Of a stretch of 35,408 nucleotides of DNA, positions 14,952-23,514 are shown in pieces. Source of the stretch: Patescibacteria group bacterium. GTDB lineage: Bacteria; Patescibacteriota; Minisyncoccia; Phycocordibacterales; UBA2100. How positions within the stretch are numbered: position 1 is the first letter of the stretch; each line of letters starts with the position of its first letter. Under the pieces are notes generated by a model. The model searched no databases, had not been told where the DNA came from, and saw only the letters and a list, made by a program, of their open reading frames with translations. The stretch lies in assembly GCA_021731295.1 (NCBI GenBank), contig JAKFXQ010000003.1, positions 1 to 35,408 on the forward strand, in the 5' to 3' direction. Position numbers and translations under genes: made by a program.

Positions 14952-16331
14952 CTTGGGATAGATAAGTTCCTGCACAAACGTCTTGAGAGTCTGAAATTTG
15001 TCTACGTCTGCTCTTTTCTCAAATTGTTTCAAAAGACGACGTCCGACTTTCTTGTCGGACCAACGCCACGCGATATACCCCTCTGCAAAAAGTAGCTGTA
15101 ATTCCTTAGTTTCGTCGTATTGCTTGCTGAGGAATACACACACGGGGAGCACGTTCGTAGAGGTATCGTCTGGTATCGATAAGTATGCAGAGAGTGCGTC
15201 GGCGAATCGACCAGCGAGCAATGCGAAGTAGGCAGAATTGAATATATGCTCATGGATACCCTTTGGGGCGTTGCTGACAGATGATTCGTGATGCTTCGTC
15301 GCTTCTGTCCTCTTTCCAAGCGACTCGTAAATGTATGCGAGGTTGAGATGGGCAAAGTAGTCATTAGGCTTATACCTCAGTACGCTCGACCAGCAATCAA
15401 TGAGCTCGTCGTAGTCACCATCGGATGCATCCGTGGATAGAGTGGCCGCGTATTCTTTAGTGGCTGCAACAAAGATGTCTTCAGCAGTGAGTGATGCGCG
15501 ACCGAGGCCCTTTTTCCGTACTAGATCATGCTCTCCCTCATAGTACTCTAGGAACGATTTCGCGAACTGACGCGCTTGCTCCGTCTTCTGCAACGATAAA
15601 CTGGTCATCGCGAGTATCAGATACGCTGTGGGGGGAAGCTGCCTTTGAAAATCTGCTGTGTCTAAAATCATCTCCGAGAATAATCCACTGGATAGCACCT
15701 TACCTACGTGTCGTCCGAACAGTACTCGGGCATGTTCCCGATTTATTCCAGATGGGTGTCCGAATTCATATGAGAATTGTGTTGCGAATTTCACGCGATT
15801 CCCATGTCTTCGTGTTGCGTATCCCCAGACCACGAGCGTAGACCCCGTTAATCCGAGCGTGGTTTTTGCCTCTGCTGCACTGCGGTCAGGAAAGCGCACG
15901 TCGGGTGGCGCAACGATGATGGAGATGGCATTTCCCAGACCGTGTGAGTCGATTTGATTTCGAATGTCGTTTATAAGCGAATGGAGCTTCGGCTCGAATC
16001 TAGAATGATTGCTCACCCCTTCAAGATTAAAAGCGAAGAGAATGTTCACGCGCTGTGAGAATCGAATTTTCCATCCATATGTGCGTGCCCAGAGAAATAT
16101 GCATGTGTTGGTGAGTAGGGCCGCAGATGTCGGCCAAAAGTACATATGTACCAAGGTGTTCGGCAAGGGATAAACTGATACGGAGCCAAGTGTAGCTACA
16201 ACCGCGACCCAGCCAGCTCCAAAACCAACAAGAATGTATCCGCAACGGACAAAGAACGAGTGCCAGGTGCCCCATGGGCCTGTGTGCAACCATCGCTCAA
16301 GGTATTGAGATTCCATATTCAGCCACGGCAT
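14928..16331 (-). CDS. Membrane-anchored TPR-like protein, function unknown
   Basis: The protein is 467 residues from ATG 16331 (462 from the internal ATG at 16316). It has two hydrophobic segments near the N-terminus (about residues 25-53 and 60-83), then a soluble region. A single recognisable TPR-type repeat pair lies towards the C-terminus (YDELIDCWSSVLRYKPND...AHLNLAYIYESLGKRTEATKHHESSV). The middle part has no family I can name. TPRs suggest a scaffold for other proteins, perhaps for assembly at the membrane. Its sequence is visibly more AT-rich than the flanking genes, and it is isolated on the opposite strand. A TGT-GAATCT extended -10 lies 8 nt before ATG 16331, supporting that start. 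Confidence 0.65.
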   Translation of the reverse strand: MPWLNMESQYLERWLHTGPWGTWHSFFVRCGYILVGFGAGWVAVVATLGSVSVYPLPNTLVHMYFWPTSAALLTNTCIFLWARTYGWKIRFSQRVNILFAFNLEGVSNHSRFEPKLHSLINDIRNQIDSHGLGNAISIIVAPPDVRFPDRSAAEAKTTLGLTGSTLVVWGYATRRHGNRVKFATQFSYEFGHPSGINREHARVLFGRHVGKVLSSGLFSEMILDTADFQRQLPPTAYLILAMTSLSLQKTEQARQFAKSFLEYYEGEHDLVRKKGLGRASLTAEDIFVAATKEYAATLSTDASDGDYDELIDCWSSVLRYKPNDYFAHLNLAYIYESLGKRTEATKHHESSVSNAPKGIHEHIFNSAYFALLAGRFADALSAYLSIPDDTSTNVLPVCVFLSKQYDETKELQLLFAEGYIAWRWSDKKVGRRLLKQFEKRADVDKFQTLKTFVQELIYPKSVPDQFK

Positions 16332-16398
16332 TTCAACGCAGATTCACAAAGAGTGCAAGCGAGTTCACGGAGGGTGACGTCTCGGTACATCGTTTGTG

Positions 16399-16427
16399 TG
16401 TACAGACTGCTGAACACGTGGTTTGAT
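16399..16427 (+). promoter_or_regulatory. Weak promoter TGTACA - 17 bp - TTTGAT, 7 nt before ATG 16435
   Basis: Both hexamers match consensus at four of six positions with 17-bp spacing, and the ATG follows after 7 nt. It would drive the flippase gene. Confidence 0.3.
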
Positions 16428-16434
16428 ACCTCGG

Positions 16435-17811
16435 ATGGCCACCAAGACTGACCTCTTCACCCCCATGACCAAGGGACTGGTCGCCGCCTTCGGCGGCGAT
16501 ATGTTCCTGAAGGCGCTCGGCCTTGCCGCGACCTTCTTCACCCTGCAGGCGCTTTCCCCAATGCAGTACGGGTTCTGGCAGCTGATGCTTTCCGTCGCGG
16601 CTGGATTCAGCATTCTCACGTTCCCCGGCATTGCCAACATGCTGGTCGCCGAAGTCTCGCGCGAGTACGGGGCAGGGAGGAAGGCGCAAGGCAACGGTAT
16701 CGCGGTGCGCGCGGCGATGATTTTCATTTCGACGAGTGCCGTAGGCGCAATCGCGATGGCGATTTTCGCGCCGTTCATCAAACAGATTTCTGGAATTAAC
16801 CTCGTTGCGCTCACGCAGATTCTCGCGATATCGGTGCTGGCATACGGATTCAAGCAGGCCTACCAGCTGGCGATGCAGTCGCGCATGCTGTATTTCCATT
16901 CCCAAGCGCTGAAGATTGTGGACCGTCTCGCGTACTTCCTCGGCATCTTTTTCTTTCTGGTTGTGATGGGACGCGGCGTGGACGGTGTCGTCTATGCTTA
17001 CGTTATTTCAACTCTGACGTCAGTCGTCCTATTCGCGCCGTTCATGTTTGGTGTGTATCGAGAGATGTTCCAAAATCGTTCCAGCGAGGACTGGGGACTT
17101 TTTGTGCAGGCTGTCCGCGAACGCGGGGTCTGGGTCTTGGGATCTGACGGCGTCGGTGCGTTAACGGGTTCGATGTGGCCGTGGCTCGTCGGCTTCTTCC
17201 TCGGCATCGAAACGCTCGGTCTCATCTCTATCTCGGTCATGCTTATCGGGCAAGTGTCGTCGTTCGTGCCCATCGGATATGTGTTGCGTTCCGTCTTGCC
17301 GCGCACTGTCGGGTCGCCCGAGCGTCTACGTGAATGGCTGTATCGCAGCATGAAGTTTTCATTGTGGGCGTATGTGGTAACCGGCCTTGCCGCTTTTGCC
17401 GCCTGTGTCGTTCTGTTTCCACTCTGGTTTACTCAGCATGTCGCGGCTCTGCCTATCTTTGCCGCACTCCTTCTCTCACTCCCGATGCGCGGTATTTCTG
17501 CAGGCGCAACCGAATGGTTCTTCTCGACCGGAAATCAGAAGAGCTATTTCTTTGTCTCCGCAGTGCCGAAACTCATTCTTCTTGTACTCCTGCCCGTATT
17601 TCTGTGGGCCGGCGGCATTTTCGGTTATGTGCTGTGGAACGTTGTCACGGCTGATGCCATCCTCATTGCCCGCTTGCGTCGCATTCGGAAAGATTTGAGC
17701 ACGCCAATCTACGTGCGCCAGTTGTTCTCATTTGACCGCGTCGACGCTGACCTTATCGCTCGGCTACAGGCGCTGATTTCGACCAAAATTACAGCACGTT
17801 TCTCGCGTTGA
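16435..17811 (+). CDS. Oligosaccharide flippase (Wzx/MVF-like, MOP superfamily)
   Basis: The 458-residue protein is hydrophobic along nearly its whole length, with about 12 predicted membrane-spanning stretches by eye. It has the opening KGLVAAFGGDMFLKALGLAATFFTLQAL...QYGFWQL, typical of polysaccharide biosynthesis proteins of the MOP superfamily (RfbX/Wzx type). It would translocate an undecaprenyl-linked oligosaccharide across the cytoplasmic membrane. Position among glycosyltransferases and next to a carbamoyltransferase supports the role. ATG 16435 is preferred over an upstream TTG at 16423, which would lie within the proposed -10. The exact substrate is unknown. Confidence 0.85.
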   Translation: MATKTDLFTPMTKGLVAAFGGDMFLKALGLAATFFTLQALSPMQYGFWQLMLSVAAGFSILTFPGIANMLVAEVSREYGAGRKAQGNGIAVRAAMIFISTSAVGAIAMAIFAPFIKQISGINLVALTQILAISVLAYGFKQAYQLAMQSRMLYFHSQALKIVDRLAYFLGIFFFLVVMGRGVDGVVYAYVISTLTSVVLFAPFMFGVYREMFQNRSSEDWGLFVQAVRERGVWVLGSDGVGALTGSMWPWLVGFFLGIETLGLISISVMLIGQVSSFVPIGYVLRSVLPRTVGSPERLREWLYRSMKFSLWAYVVTGLAAFAACVVLFPLWFTQHVAALPIFAALLLSLPMRGISAGATEWFFSTGNQKSYFFVSAVPKLILLVLLPVFLWAGGIFGYVLWNVVTADAILIARLRRIRKDLSTPIYVRQLFSFDRVDADLIARLQALISTKITARFSR

Positions 17812-17836
17812 GCCTCGCGCCCCCACGGGGTATACT
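17808..17836 (+). promoter_or_regulatory. Promoter TTGAGC - 17 bp - TATACT, 8 nt before ATG 17845
   Basis: The clearest example of the set: TTGAGC (17808-17813, overlapping the previous stop), 17 bp, TATACT (17831-17836), then 8 nt to the ATG. An essentially leaderless mRNA is predicted. Confidence 0.65.
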
Positions 17837-17844
17837 CGGCACGC

Positions 17845-19521
17845 ATGGCAGTCATACTCGGTATAAATCAGGTGGCGGGGCTCCTCACAGGCCAACATGA
17901 TGCGGCGGCCGCTCTCATTAAGGACGGAAAGCTCATTGCGACCGTCGAAGAGGAGCGCCTGAACCGCCAGCGGCACTCGAAAGGGTATCCGCACCAAGCC
18001 ATCCAGTACTGTCTTAAAGAGGCGGGTCTCAAAGAAGCAGATATTGATATCATCGCCATCGGCTACAACCCGTACGCAGTCATCAACCGATTGTTCTTCT
18101 TCCTCTCCGCGTGGTCCATGTTCAACTACGCGCTCGCATTCTGGATTTACCGCTACGGCGTGCGCGACCTCTTGAAAAAGAGCGGCGCGAAAATTATGTA
18201 TGTGGATCATCATCTCGCGCACGCGGCGACCGCGTATCGCTGTGCGAATTTTGGCGACGCGAACGTCTTGACGATAGATGGTGCGGGCGAGACGGAATGT
18301 GCCGCGCTCTACGAAGGTAAAAACGGCACGTTGAAGCGCCTTGCCGACATCCCGATGGCGATGTGGTACGACGTGAAGCCGTGGCGCTCCATCGGCAAGT
18401 GCTACACGCGCATGACCGACTTCCTGTTATTGGGGGCGCATGGCGAAGGCAAGCTGATGGGACTTGCGTCATACGGCGAACCGCGCTTCGACATGTCGCA
18501 AATCATGGAGGTGAAGAGTTTTTCCGAGTGGACGATAGACCGTCGCAATATCTCAAATATCTACGGGCAGTACCGTCGCACTGACCCGAAGTCTGAAATC
18601 ACGCAGGACCATAAAGACCTTGCTGCGTCGCTGCAGGATGCACTGGAGAAGGCGGTCGTGAACCTAGGGCGTGATGCGTACGGCCGAACGGGTCTCAAGA
18701 AGTTCGCGCTCTCTGGTGGCGTTTCCCTAAACTGCAACGCGAACTCGCGCCTTCTCTCGCAGGATTTTTGCGAAGCCATTTTTGTACAGCCAGCATCCCA
18801 CGATGGCGGCATTGCGTTGGGAGCCGCGCTCGAAGCAATGCATCGTGTCGGTGACGGTGACTTTGTGTCTGATTTTAAGCATGCGTACTGGGGTCCTGGC
18901 TACACGGCAGATGAGATTGAGAAAGTGCTGAAGGAAGCGAAGGCGCCTTATCGCAAAGTTACTGACATAGCGGCAGAAACCGCGAAGCACGTCGCGTCGG
19001 GAAAGATTGTTGGCTGGTTCCAGGACCGCTCTGAACTCGGGCCGCGCGCACTGGGCAATCGCTCCATCATCACGAACTGCCAAATCAAGGGAATGAACGA
19101 CAAGGTGAACGTTGAGGTAAAGCATCGTGAGGTGTGGCGCCCGTTCGCACCATCAGTCACGAAAGAAGATGCGTCACGATATTTCGAGGGCATGGAGAAG
19201 TCGCCAGATTCGCCGTTCATGCTGCAGACATTTTATGTACGCCCCGAATATCGCGATGTCTTTCCGGCAATCACACACATTGATGGTTCGAGCCGTATCC
19301 AAACAGTTACGGCAAGCGAGAATCCGCGCTTCCACGCGTTGCTCACCGAGATGCAGAAACTGACAGGGCACCCGGTGGTCATGAACACATCGTTCAACGA
19401 TGCGGGCGAACCTATCGTGCAGTCGCCAAAAGATGCACTGCGTTGTTTCTACGCGACCGGATTCGACGTCCTCGCGATTGGAGATTTTATCGTCGAGAAG
19501 GCGCATGTCAGTACCAGCTAA
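17845..19521 (+). CDS. Carbamoyltransferase (NodU/CmcH/TobZ family)
   Basis: The 558-residue protein matches the NodU/TobZ family over its length. It has the N-terminal Kae1-like motif GQHDAAAALI, the metal-binding DHHLAHAA (His122, His123, His126), LTIDGAGETE, ALSGGVSLNCNAN and GPRALGNRSI. The C-terminal domain carries RPFAPSV and VVMNTSFNDAGEPIV. Family members first make carbamoyl-adenylate from carbamoyl phosphate and ATP, then transfer the carbamoyl group to a hydroxyl. Here the acceptor is presumably a sugar of the surface glycan, giving O-carbamoyl decoration. It follows the flippase and overlaps the next GT4 gene by 17 nt, implying co-transcription. The acceptor sugar cannot be identified. 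Confidence 0.92.
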   Translation: MAVILGINQVAGLLTGQHDAAAALIKDGKLIATVEEERLNRQRHSKGYPHQAIQYCLKEAGLKEADIDIIAIGYNPYAVINRLFFFLSAWSMFNYALAFWIYRYGVRDLLKKSGAKIMYVDHHLAHAATAYRCANFGDANVLTIDGAGETECAALYEGKNGTLKRLADIPMAMWYDVKPWRSIGKCYTRMTDFLLLGAHGEGKLMGLASYGEPRFDMSQIMEVKSFSEWTIDRRNISNIYGQYRRTDPKSEITQDHKDLAASLQDALEKAVVNLGRDAYGRTGLKKFALSGGVSLNCNANSRLLSQDFCEAIFVQPASHDGGIALGAALEAMHRVGDGDFVSDFKHAYWGPGYTADEIEKVLKEAKAPYRKVTDIAAETAKHVASGKIVGWFQDRSELGPRALGNRSIITNCQIKGMNDKVNVEVKHREVWRPFAPSVTKEDASRYFEGMEKSPDSPFMLQTFYVRPEYRDVFPAITHIDGSSRIQTVTASENPRFHALLTEMQKLTGHPVVMNTSFNDAGEPIVQSPKDALRCFYATGFDVLAIGDFIVEKAHVSTS

Positions 19522-20626
19522 GCCGCGCGTCTTCATCCTTTTTCACGGGCGGTTCCCGAGCGAGAAAGCTGCTTCGATATTCCTAGAGAATGAGGCACGT
19601 GCCTTTCGCGAACTGGGGCATGAGACTACGGTGATTGCGCCGTATCGATTTGGCAGGCTCGAAAAGGGGACGTACCCATTCAGAGTCGTATACGTTCCAA
19701 CCATTGACCTGGTGCCACTGCATATAGTGCAGTCGTTCGCGTTTCGTATTTCAATCGCGCTCTACAGCTGGAGTGCATTTGTGTATCTCGCGCTTAATGC
19801 GCGCAGGAAAGACATCATCATGTCCACCGAGGCTTTTCCCTTGCTCGTCGCTTCGTACGTGTTCCCGCGCACACTTTTTGAACTTCACGATTATCCGGAA
19901 AAGTCATTCGGCATGTTCCGCCGGCTATTCAGACGTGTGAAGCACGTCTTGGTCACGAACCAGTGGAAGCTCGATAAATTTCGTGCCGACTATCCCGCCC
20001 AAGCGCGTAAGGCATTCCTTGAGCCGAATGCGGTAGATGTGGACATGTTCCTCAACGCGCCGGATAGGGCCGCCTGTCGTGCCAAGCTCGGGCTTCCGGC
20101 AGGGGAGCGGCTTGTGGTCTATACGGGTCATTTGTACGCATGGAAGGGCGTCCAGACGCTCTGCGAGGCTGGGAAGGCGCTTGAGGCGCAGGTGTACGTC
20201 GTGGGCGGCACAGATGCCGATATTGCAGCGTATAAGGCGAAATACGGTATCGTGCCAAACCTGCATATCATCGGACGTCGGCCCCACGAGGAGATGCCGC
20301 TGTGGCAACGGGCGGCCGATGTCCTCGTCCTCCCGAACACGGCGAAAGAGGAGATTTCTGCCCACTACACTTCGCCCATGAAGCTGTTCGAATACCTCGC
20401 GAGCGGGACCCCAATCGTCGCGAGTGATATTCCATCGGTGCGAGCCATTGCGGACGAGACGATGGCGCATTTGGTGGCGCCGGATAATCCACAAGCGCTC
20501 GCTCTCGGCATCACGAACGCGCTCGCGTCTATGAAGCAGAATGACGCCGCGCTCACCTGGGTGCGCGAACATTCGTGGACCAAACGTGCGCTCCGTATAG
20601 TGGAGACGTGTTCTCGCGCCACCTAA
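19505..20626 (+). CDS. GT4-family glycosyltransferase
   Basis: The 373-residue GT-B enzyme starts with VFILFHGRFPSEKAASIFLENEARAF. Its donor domain has VVYTGHLYAWKGVQTLCEA, YVVGGTDADI and HYTSPMKLFEYLASGTPIVASDIPS. The latter contains the conserved Glu of the GT4 signature and resembles enzymes that use UDP-activated hexoses. ATG 19505 is selected because it gives the standard N-terminus. It lies inside the last codons of the carbamoyltransferase gene (17-nt overlap in another frame), so the two are likely translationally coupled. It is convergent with the FkbM gene at 20653. Confidence 0.85.
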   Translation: MSVPAKPRVFILFHGRFPSEKAASIFLENEARAFRELGHETTVIAPYRFGRLEKGTYPFRVVYVPTIDLVPLHIVQSFAFRISIALYSWSAFVYLALNARRKDIIMSTEAFPLLVASYVFPRTLFELHDYPEKSFGMFRRLFRRVKHVLVTNQWKLDKFRADYPAQARKAFLEPNAVDVDMFLNAPDRAACRAKLGLPAGERLVVYTGHLYAWKGVQTLCEAGKALEAQVYVVGGTDADIAAYKAKYGIVPNLHIIGRRPHEEMPLWQRAADVLVLPNTAKEEISAHYTSPMKLFEYLASGTPIVASDIPSVRAIADETMAHLVAPDNPQALALGITNALASMKQNDAALTWVREHSWTKRALRIVETCSRAT

Positions 20627-20637
20627 CTTCACCCATT

Positions 20638-20662
20638 TTCCGTAATGCGGAATTAGCTTTTG
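20638..20662 (+). terminator. Weak hairpin between convergent genes
   Basis: TTCCG/CGGAA form a 5-bp stem (20638-20652) with a 5-nt loop, followed by TTAGCTTTTG. It could be a modest terminator for the plus-strand unit; it overlaps the end of the FkbM gene. Confidence 0.3.
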
Positions 20663-21441
20663 CGAATGGCGACGATGTTGCAGAACATGTAAATGTTCGA
20701 ACTAAATTTCTTTGGATCGATACGCACCTGCCCGTGCGGGAGCAATCTAAACAGTTCGTATTCGGGGAGTAATGTGCTGATGTCATAGAGCGAGTAACCT
20801 CGAACCAGGTGCATGATGTTGAATTCAAACTGTATGTACTTAGGTCGAAAACGCGCGAGCGTCGCCTGGGCTCCGCTCAGCACTTCATATTCGAAACCTT
20901 CAGTATCTATCTTGATGAAATCGATGCGTGGGAGCGCCAAGTCTACAACAAGTTGGTCCAGGGTCGTTACGGGCACGGTCTCTGTCGCGGTCTTTCTCCC
21001 GTCATGAATCTTCATGTCGAGTGTTGCTGTGCCTGAGAGCGCTGCTTTCGAGTACAACTGCGCTTCGCCCGGTGTGTCAGACAGAGCGGTGCGCACACAC
21101 GTGACTCGCTCCTTGTACGCATGGACGTTTTTTTCTAGTCGTTCAAACGTAGCAGCAGACGGTTCAATTGCGATAATTTTTGTATCGGGCAGATGTTTCG
21201 CAATCATGGTTGAGTACAGTCCGACGTTTGCCCCTATATCAACGCACACGCGTATGTCCGCTCGTGCAAGATGACGTGAAATAAAGTGCTCTTCTCCCGT
21301 CAGACTATCGGTCCAACCGTTATCGTATCCCAGTCCATGGAGACTAAGCGTCAAAACAGCGCGATGCACCGGCTCGAGCAATCGCCAACCGAACAGCCAG
21401 CCATATACATTCATCGCAACCCAGCTCCAGTGTCTCAGCAT
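20653..21441 (-). CDS. FkbM-family SAM-dependent methyltransferase
   Basis: The 262-residue protein has the FkbM signature. SAM motif I is VCVDIGANVGLYS at residues 65-77. It is followed by IIAIEPSAATFERLEKN, the conserved FIKIDTEGFEYEVLSGA and a C-terminal IQFEFN...RGYSLYDI stretch. FkbM enzymes O-methylate sugars and natural products, so a methyl ether on the glycan is likely. A CATAAT -10 lies 6 nt before ATG 21441, suggesting separate leaderless expression, while a 7-bp hairpin at 21459-21486 separates it from the gene upstream. The substrate is unknown. Confidence 0.87.
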   Translation of the reverse strand: MLRHWSWVAMNVYGWLFGWRLLEPVHRAVLTLSLHGLGYDNGWTDSLTGEEHFISRHLARADIRVCVDIGANVGLYSTMIAKHLPDTKIIAIEPSAATFERLEKNVHAYKERVTCVRTALSDTPGEAQLYSKAALSGTATLDMKIHDGRKTATETVPVTTLDQLVVDLALPRIDFIKIDTEGFEYEVLSGAQATLARFRPKYIQFEFNIMHLVRGYSLYDISTLLPEYELFRLLPHGQVRIDPKKFSSNIYMFCNIVAIRKS

Positions 21442-21447
21442 CGACGC

Positions 21448-21453
21448 ATTATG
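21448..21453 (-). promoter_or_regulatory. -10 element CATAAT, 6 nt before the FkbM start
   Basis: CATAAT (21453-21448) is a 5/6 match to consensus, with 6 nt to ATG 21441. The -35 is not recognisable. A short inverted repeat AATCAGT/ACTGATT surrounds the upstream area. Confidence 0.45.
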
Positions 21454-21509
21454 AAGGAATCAGTGTCGTCTTGCATCATACTGATTGCTAACTAGCCACA
21501 TCTGACCAG

Positions 21510-23069
21510 CTACTTCTTCTCCTCGTGGTATTCCTCTTCCGTATTGATAGCCCAGAGGTTGGCCTTGTCTGACCTACCGGCCATGATGTTTTCGACGGCC
21601 GTCATGGCGGCGAGCATGGAGTGGTCTTGGTTATTGTAGCGATGCATACCATTGCGCCCAACAGGGAAGAGGTTTGGAATCGTATCGAGGTACGCACGGA
21701 CTTCATGGAAATTCTCGTACGAGCCGAAATAGCCCGGATATGCTTTTGGTTGCCGGATGACGGTGCCGTCTATCACCTCGATGTCTTGCAAGAGTCCGAT
21801 ACGGTCAAGCTCCTTTGCGCCGAGCGTGATGAGGTCCTGGTCCTTCATGCTCCACAGGTGATCGCCTTCGTTTACAAAGTACTCGAGACCAATCCAGCCA
21901 TGCTGTTGGTTCGCGACAAGCTTCGGGTGCCAGTTATGGAAAAGCTGGACTCGTCCTGCATGCACGCCTGGCTCGTGGATATACATCCACGTATCCGAAA
22001 GTCGTGCACCGTCCAGTTCGCGCGGCTTCTCTTTGAGGAGGACGCCGACGGTGAGGAAGTCGCGATACTGGAGCGCATCGGAGACGGCGCGCGCTCTATG
22101 CATGGGATCCGTGTCCAGAAGTTTAAGGAGCGCACGCACGTCGGTCGTCGAGAACACGTAGTCTGCGTGGATATTTTCAGCACCGTCCGGCCCCTCGACC
22201 ATCACGCTTTGCACACGCCCACCTTCCACACGAACCTTCGTTACGCGAGTCTTCATCCGAATCTCGCCCCCCATCTCTTTCACGCGCTTTGCGACAACTT
22301 CCCACATATGTCCGGGACCGTATGTCGGATACAGAAATTGTTCGATGAGCGAGGTTTCGACTGCCTTACCGGACAGTGGTCCAATGCGTGCGAGTTTCTT
22401 CGCGGCGTGCTGAACGGCTTTCATGATGGAGAGTCCCTTTACGCGCTGCGCACCCCATTCTGCGGACATTTGGTCGCAGGGGACGCCCCATACTTTCTCG
22501 GTGTATGACTTGAAGAATGTCTCGTAGAGTTCACGTCCAAACCGGTTCAGGAAGAAATCCTCCAAGGTCTTCTCGGGACGGATAGGGAAGAGAATGGCAT
22601 AGAAATAGGTCACGGCAATCTTGATGACTTTCCACGGACCTAGTTTCCAAAGTGTGTCGAGCGAGAGTTCTATCGGATATGCGAAAAACTTGCCGCCGTA
22701 AATGATGCGCGTTTTCCGCGGGCGCACGTGCATGACATCGTCGCCATGTTCTTTACCTGCGCGCTTAAGTCCTTCCGTGAGTGCGCGAGTCGAACGTTGA
22801 TACGTGATGTCCACGTTCGCTTCGTGAGGTAGTGCGACGGGGAGCATCTCGGCCCACCATTGCATCACACGATCCGACTTCGAAAAGAATCGGTGCCCCC
22901 CGATGTCTATGCGATTGCCTTTGTGGTTCACTGTGCGCGATATGCCGCCGACGTACTTTGCGTCTGCCTCGATAACAATGGGGCGTATGTCGGTCTTTGT
23001 GAGAAGTTCGTAGGCTGCGGTAAGTCCTGCAGGCCCGGCACCAATGATGAGAGCGGTCTTCTGTGCCAT
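21510..23069 (-). CDS. FAD-dependent amine-oxidase/protoporphyrinogen-oxidase-like oxidoreductase
   Basis: The 519-residue protein begins with a dinucleotide-binding motif [15 protein letters not shown] (residues 8-22) for FAD. It continues with YVGGISRTV and [19 protein letters not shown], then [25 protein letters not shown] and, near the C-terminus, [13 protein letters not shown]. This set is seen in FAD oxidoreductases of polysaccharide loci that are loosely called UDP-galactopyranose-mutase-like. Authentic UGM hallmark motifs are not evident, so the reaction is uncertain: perhaps redox or isomerisation of a lipid-linked sugar. It follows the GtrA-like gene after 1 nt, in one minus-strand operon. 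Confidence 0.8.
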   Translation of the reverse strand: MAQKTALIIGAGPAGLTAAYELLTKTDIRPIVIEADAKYVGGISRTVNHKGNRIDIGGHRFFSKSDRVMQWWAEMLPVALPHEANVDITYQRSTRALTEGLKRAGKEHGDDVMHVRPRKTRIIYGGKFFAYPIELSLDTLWKLGPWKVIKIAVTYFYAILFPIRPEKTLEDFFLNRFGRELYETFFKSYTEKVWGVPCDQMSAEWGAQRVKGLSIMKAVQHAAKKLARIGPLSGKAVETSLIEQFLYPTYGPGHMWEVVAKRVKEMGGEIRMKTRVTKVRVEGGRVQSVMVEGPDGAENIHADYVFSTTDVRALLKLLDTDPMHRARAVSDALQYRDFLTVGVLLKEKPRELDGARLSDTWMYIHEPGVHAGRVQLFHNWHPKLVANQQHGWIGLEYFVNEGDHLWSMKDQDLITLGAKELDRIGLLQDIEVIDGTVIRQPKAYPGYFGSYENFHEVRAYLDTIPNLFPVGRNGMHRYNNQDHSMLAAMTAVENIMAGRSDKANLWAINTEEEYHEEKK

Positions 23070-23070
23070 A

Positions 23071-23514
23071 TCAGCGGAACAGCAGGTACTTGCGGGCGAA
23101 GAAATTCCACGTGAAGACGAAGATTACGCTCACGACTTTCGAATAGAGAATATACAGTCCAACACCGCCAGTCAGTGTCCAGAGTACTAGTTCGTTGATG
23201 CCGAGACCCACTATGCCGATGAGGGTAAAGAGTCCGAACTCCGTCCAGGCATTACCCACACGCCGCGCACTGAAGACCCAGTGTGTGGAGAGGAGATAGA
23301 TGATGAGAAGTCCGATGAGAAATGCGATGGCTCCTGCTGCGAGATATGGAACTCCCATGACCTCCGTAAGGATCGTGAGTGCGCCGATGTCGGCGAGGAG
23401 TGCGACTGCAGAGGCAAAGAAATAGCGAACAAATTCATGCAGTCCCTCTGCGCCCAAGACATGCATCGTCTTCGAAGATGCTTGTTCAGGAGATGTTGCT
23501 AAATCGTCACTCAT
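23071..23514 (-). CDS. GtrA-like membrane protein
   Basis: The 147-residue protein has four hydrophobic segments and the GtrA signature ([22 protein letters not shown]...[13 protein letters not shown]...[12 protein letters not shown]). GtrA-type proteins are thought to help flip or deliver polyprenyl-linked sugars for GT-C transferases. The gene overlaps the GT-C gene by 8 nt, which fits that partnership. ATG 23514 ([11 protein letters not shown]) is selected over an upstream start because TATGCT lies 8 nt before it and the N-terminal extension from the upstream start is unrelated, basic sequence. Confidence 0.85.
   Translation of the reverse strand: MSDDLATSPEQASSKTMHVLGAEGLHEFVRYFFASAVALLADIGALTILTEVMGVPYLAAGAIAFLIGLLIIYLLSTHWVFSARRVGNAWTEFGLFTLIGIVGLGINELVLWTLTGGVGLYILYSKVVSVIFVFTWNFFARKYLLFR

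Noticed and set aside
21459-21486. AATCAGT/ACTGATT hairpin as a terminator after the FAD oxidoreductase gene
   Set aside because: The stem is only 7 bp with a 14-nt loop and lacks a T-tract on the minus strand. It is not strong enough to list as a terminator.
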